Positions 61,785 through 64,000 of a stretch of 64,000 bases of DNA are shown piece by piece. How positions within the stretch are numbered: position 1 is the stretch's first letter; each line of letters starts with the position of its first letter. The notes beneath the pieces are model-generated. The model made no database searches and was not told the origin of the DNA. It saw only the letters and a list, made by a program, of their open reading frames with translations. Position numbers and translations under genes: made by a program. The stretch comes from Bernardetia sp. (GTDB lineage: Bacteria > Bacteroidota > Bacteroidia > Cytophagales > Bernardetiaceae), in the NCBI GenBank assembly GCA_020630575.1, contig JAHDBD010000004.1, positions 124,001 to 188,000 of the forward strand, read 5' to 3'.

Positions 61785-64000
61785 TTACTCTTTGATAAAT
61801 TTCATTGTTTCTATCTCACGACCATTATTAACGCTCAAGATATACATTCCTTTAGGAAGTTTTGAAACGTTGATAGAAGTTTCTTGAGAAGTAAGTGTAG
61901 TGTTTAAAACTCGTGCACCTGTTACACTGTAGATAACAACTTCTGATTCTAAGCTAAAGTATCCTAAGCGAATATTCAATGTTTGGCTTGCAGGATTAGG
62001 GAATGCTACAAAAGCAACATCTCCATCTTTAGTTCCACCAACTCTAGCATCTTGAGCTCTATCATTATGATAAGCCATTGGAGAAGGATTGATTCTGTTT
62101 GTATTACCAATTACTACTGTATAATCTTCAACTTCACCATAAGAGAATGTTTCACAAGGAGTTGCATTTGCATTATATTTCATAGATACACGCATACGAG
62201 TAGAACCGTTTGCAGCAGAAGAAGGAATCGTGAATGAGCCACTTACAGAAGAGCTTGTACTTCTTGTACGAGTATAAACTTTCTCGCCAGAGTCATCAAA
62301 ATCGCCATCTTGATTATAATCTACCCAAACATCATATGCTTCGCTATAAGTACGACTTGCCCACGCTGGAGTGATTGTGATTGTATAAGCAGTTCCTTTA
62401 GCAAATGTTGTAGAAAGATTTGTAAAGTCAGCATATCCACCATTTGCACCCGAGTTGTTGTTGATAGAACCAACTTGTACTCTTTGAATCCACTCATCAG
62501 AAACACTATTTCCTTTAGATGCACAGTAAGAAACAACTGGAGCAGAAGAAGTAGTTACAAAAGCACTAGAAGAGTATGCACTACTTACCGAACAGTTTGC
62601 ACGAACTTGGAATTCATACTGAGTAGAAGCACTTGCACCAGTAAGACCAAGAGAAGTAGAAGTAGAGTTAAGAACATTCCAAGAACCACCACCTGTACGA
62701 ACACGAACATCATACGAAGTTGCACCTGATACAGAAGACCAAGAAGCTGTAAATGAAGAACTTGTTACAGAAGAAGACGATAAACCAGCAGGAACACCAC
62801 AAGAAGGAGTAGAACCACTAGTGATATTTATAGTATAATCTTCAACTTCACCATACGAGAATGTTTCACAAGAAGTTTGTGCGCCATTATATTTCATAGA
62901 TACACGCATACGAGTAGAACCAGTTGGAGCATTTGAAGGAATAGCTAATGTTCCTGTACGAACAGCACTTGAAGCAGAACCAGCATCATAAACTAACTCA
63001 CCTGCATCATCAAAATCATTATCTTTATTAAAATCAACCCATACTTTCCAGTATTCATTGTATGAAGTTCCAGAAAACCCAGGAGTAAGAGTAAGAGCAT
63101 TAGAGCTTCCTTGAGAAAGAGTTACAGAATTAGAAGTAAAATCTGCATATCCACCATTAGCACCACTTGTTTTGTTTAAAGAACCAACTTTTACACCAGC
63201 AATCCACTCATCAGAAACACTATTTCCTTTAGATGCACAGTAAGAAGTTGTTGGAGGATTTGTTGTACCACCTGAAACTAAATCAGAACGAAAACCTGTA
63301 AGAACAGCACGCATACGAGATTTTTGACCTTCTGTGAACATATACATACAAGCATCGTTTGTATAATCCATATAGTTCATAAACATATCACTTGAAAAAC
63401 CTCCGTTGTTAGAACAAGATTTTGAAGGATAAGAAGGGCAACCACCATTTGAAGCTGCTGCAATAGGAGTGTCACTTACAAAGTCATCAGCTCCACAAGC
63501 ACCATCTCCCCAAATATGACGAAGATTTAACCAGTGACCTACTTCGTGAGTTGTAGTACGACCTAAATTAAAAGGAGCGCCTACATTTCCAGTAGAACCA
63601 AAACCAGTAGTAAGGATTACAACACCATCAGTGTTTGCAGCACCACTACCTGGAAACTGAGCATAACCCAAGATTCCACCACTCATATTACATACCCAAA
63701 TATTTAAGTATTTTTGAGTATTCCAAGCATCTTTACCACCTTGAGAAGTAAATTTCATTGCATCATTTGTAGAGAAAGATGTTTTGCTAGTTTGAGTACG
63801 TGTAACACCTGTTGTAGGATTTCCATTAGGGTCAGTAGATGCTAAAACAAACTCTATTTCTGTATCAGCTACTGAACCAGCAAATTCAGAAGGTGTAAGT
63901 GTATAATCACTATTTGTTCTTCTAAAATCTTGATTCAATACATCAATTTGAGATTGAATTTGTGCTTGACTCACATTCTGAGCTGAAGTATTATAAATTA
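61785..64000 (-). CDS. M43-family metalloprotease with GEVED domains and T9SS tail, 5' end beyond window
   Basis: Extracellular zinc metalloprotease, T9SS cargo, visible for about 738 codons; its frame is open to the right edge (IYNTSAQN before the apparent GTG at 63974), so the signal peptide and start lie outside. The M43/pappalysin active site is [16 protein letters not shown] (HExxHxxxxxH) with the Met-turn MNYMDY. Then two GEVED-type calcium-binding-like domains (each ending [13 protein letters not shown]) flank a fibronectin type III domain ([18 protein letters not shown]). The C-terminal T9SS signal is [12 protein letters not shown], then [13 protein letters not shown] and [20 protein letters not shown], so PorU/PorV in this window should process it. 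Confidence 0.92.
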   Translation of the reverse strand, partial: IYNTSAQNVSQAQIQSQIDVLNQDFRRTNSDYTLTPSEFAGSVADTEIEFVLASTDPNGNPTTGVTRTQTSKTSFSTNDAMKFTSQGGKDAWNTQKYLNIWVCNMSGGILGYAQFPGSGAANTDGVVILTTGFGSTGNVGAPFNLGRTTTHEVGHWLNLRHIWGDGACGADDFVSDTPIAAASNGGCPSYPSKSCSNNGGFSSDMFMNYMDYTNDACMYMFTEGQKSRMRAVLTGFRSDLVSGGTTNPPTTSYCASKGNSVSDEWIAGVKVGSLNKTSGANGGYADFTSNSVTLSQGSSNALTLTPGFSGTSYNEYWKVWVDFNKDNDFDDAGELVYDAGSASSAVRTGTLAIPSNAPTGSTRMRVSMKYNGAQTSCETFSYGEVEDYTINITSGSTPSCGVPAGLSSSSVTSSSFTASWSSVSGATSYDVRVRTGGGSWNVLNSTSTSLGLTGASASTQYEFQVRANCSVSSAYSSSAFVTTSSAPVVSYCASKGNSVSDEWIQRVQVGSINNNSGANGGYADFTNLSTTFAKGTAYTITITPAWASRTYSEAYDVWVDYNQDGDFDDSGEKVYTRTRSTSSSVSGSFTIPSSAANGSTRMRVSMKYNANATPCETFSYGEVEDYTVVIGNTNRINPSPMAYHNDRAQDARVGGTKDGDVAFVAFPNPASQTLNIRLGYFSLESEVVIYSVTGARVLNTTLTSQETSINVSKLPKGMYILSVNNGREIETMKFIKE

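Noticed and set aside
1-64000. tRNA genes, rRNA, CRISPR arrays, prophage
   Set aside because: No T-loop (ggttcgaat-type) pattern outside coding regions, no regularly spaced repeats and no phage structural proteins were found by eye; a program such as tRNAscan would be needed for a final statement.

Overview
The window looks like a chromosomal segment of a strongly AT-rich marine-type Bacteroidota, most likely order Cytophagales (Flexibacter/Bernardetia-like; the genus is inference). The reasons are a type IX secretion pair (PorU, PorV), a secreted metalloprotease with a T9SS tail, an MSEP-CTERM protein, a CrtD-type carotenoid desaturase, a zinc-less type B ribosomal protein L31, hardly any Shine-Dalgarno sequences, and occasional TAnnTTTG promoter boxes. 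I found no tRNA, rRNA, CRISPR array, prophage or plasmid function.

Layout. 1-9.2 kb: RNase R (cut by the left edge), an MscS channel, a 45-aa membrane ORF, an M14 carboxypeptidase, a 974-aa VIT/MSEP-CTERM membrane protein, a Crp/Fnr regulator and an SRPBCC protein. 9.3-14.5 kb: two tandem double-glycine-leader peptide genes, CrtD, a small STAS/SpoIIAA-like protein, a lone TRAP-type binding lipoprotein, a decayed gene and a 51-aa peptide ORF. 14.6-24.7 kb: lysA, a NUDIX hydrolase, the Rel (p)ppGpp enzyme, a pseudogene of a NADase-type glycan-binding-like protein, chromate transporter ChrA, a thioesterase, a second Crp/Fnr regulator and 3-methyladenine glycosylase. 24.9-31.9 kb: porV-porU, read leftward, and a coiled-coil/winged-helix-like protein. 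32.7-43.7 kb: a Kbp/LysM protein, a lytic transglycosylase, a zinc-knuckle/TPR membrane protein, a UvrD/FBH1-like helicase, a conserved unknown, an Omp85-like barrel and a DUF3857/transglutaminase-like protein.

43.9-46.5 kb is the only clearly accessory patch. It holds a third double-glycine peptide gene flanked by remnants of decayed genes, then an IS with a 17-bp terminal inverted repeat that appears to have landed inside a larger palindromic repeat. 46.5-64 kb: an AddB-like nuclease, a lipoprotein with two tandem copies of one domain, an ECF sigma factor overlapping a predicted dual-membrane-spanning anti-sigma/beta-barrel protein, dienelactone hydrolase, DUF2256, smpB, a second NUDIX, DUF1573, an HD hydrolase, a TPR protein, an unknown exported protein, L31, a lipoprotein, and an M43 metalloprotease cut by the right edge.

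How the genes connect. PorU and PorV would process and anchor T9SS cargo; the M43 protease is one such cargo. The ECF sigma/anti-sigma pair looks like an envelope-stress or vesiculation circuit in which one polypeptide reaches from cytoplasm to outer membrane. The double-glycine peptides look like exported or modified small peptides, but no modification enzyme or peptidase-ABC transporter lies in the window. Most other genes are single transcription units separated by simple hairpin terminators.
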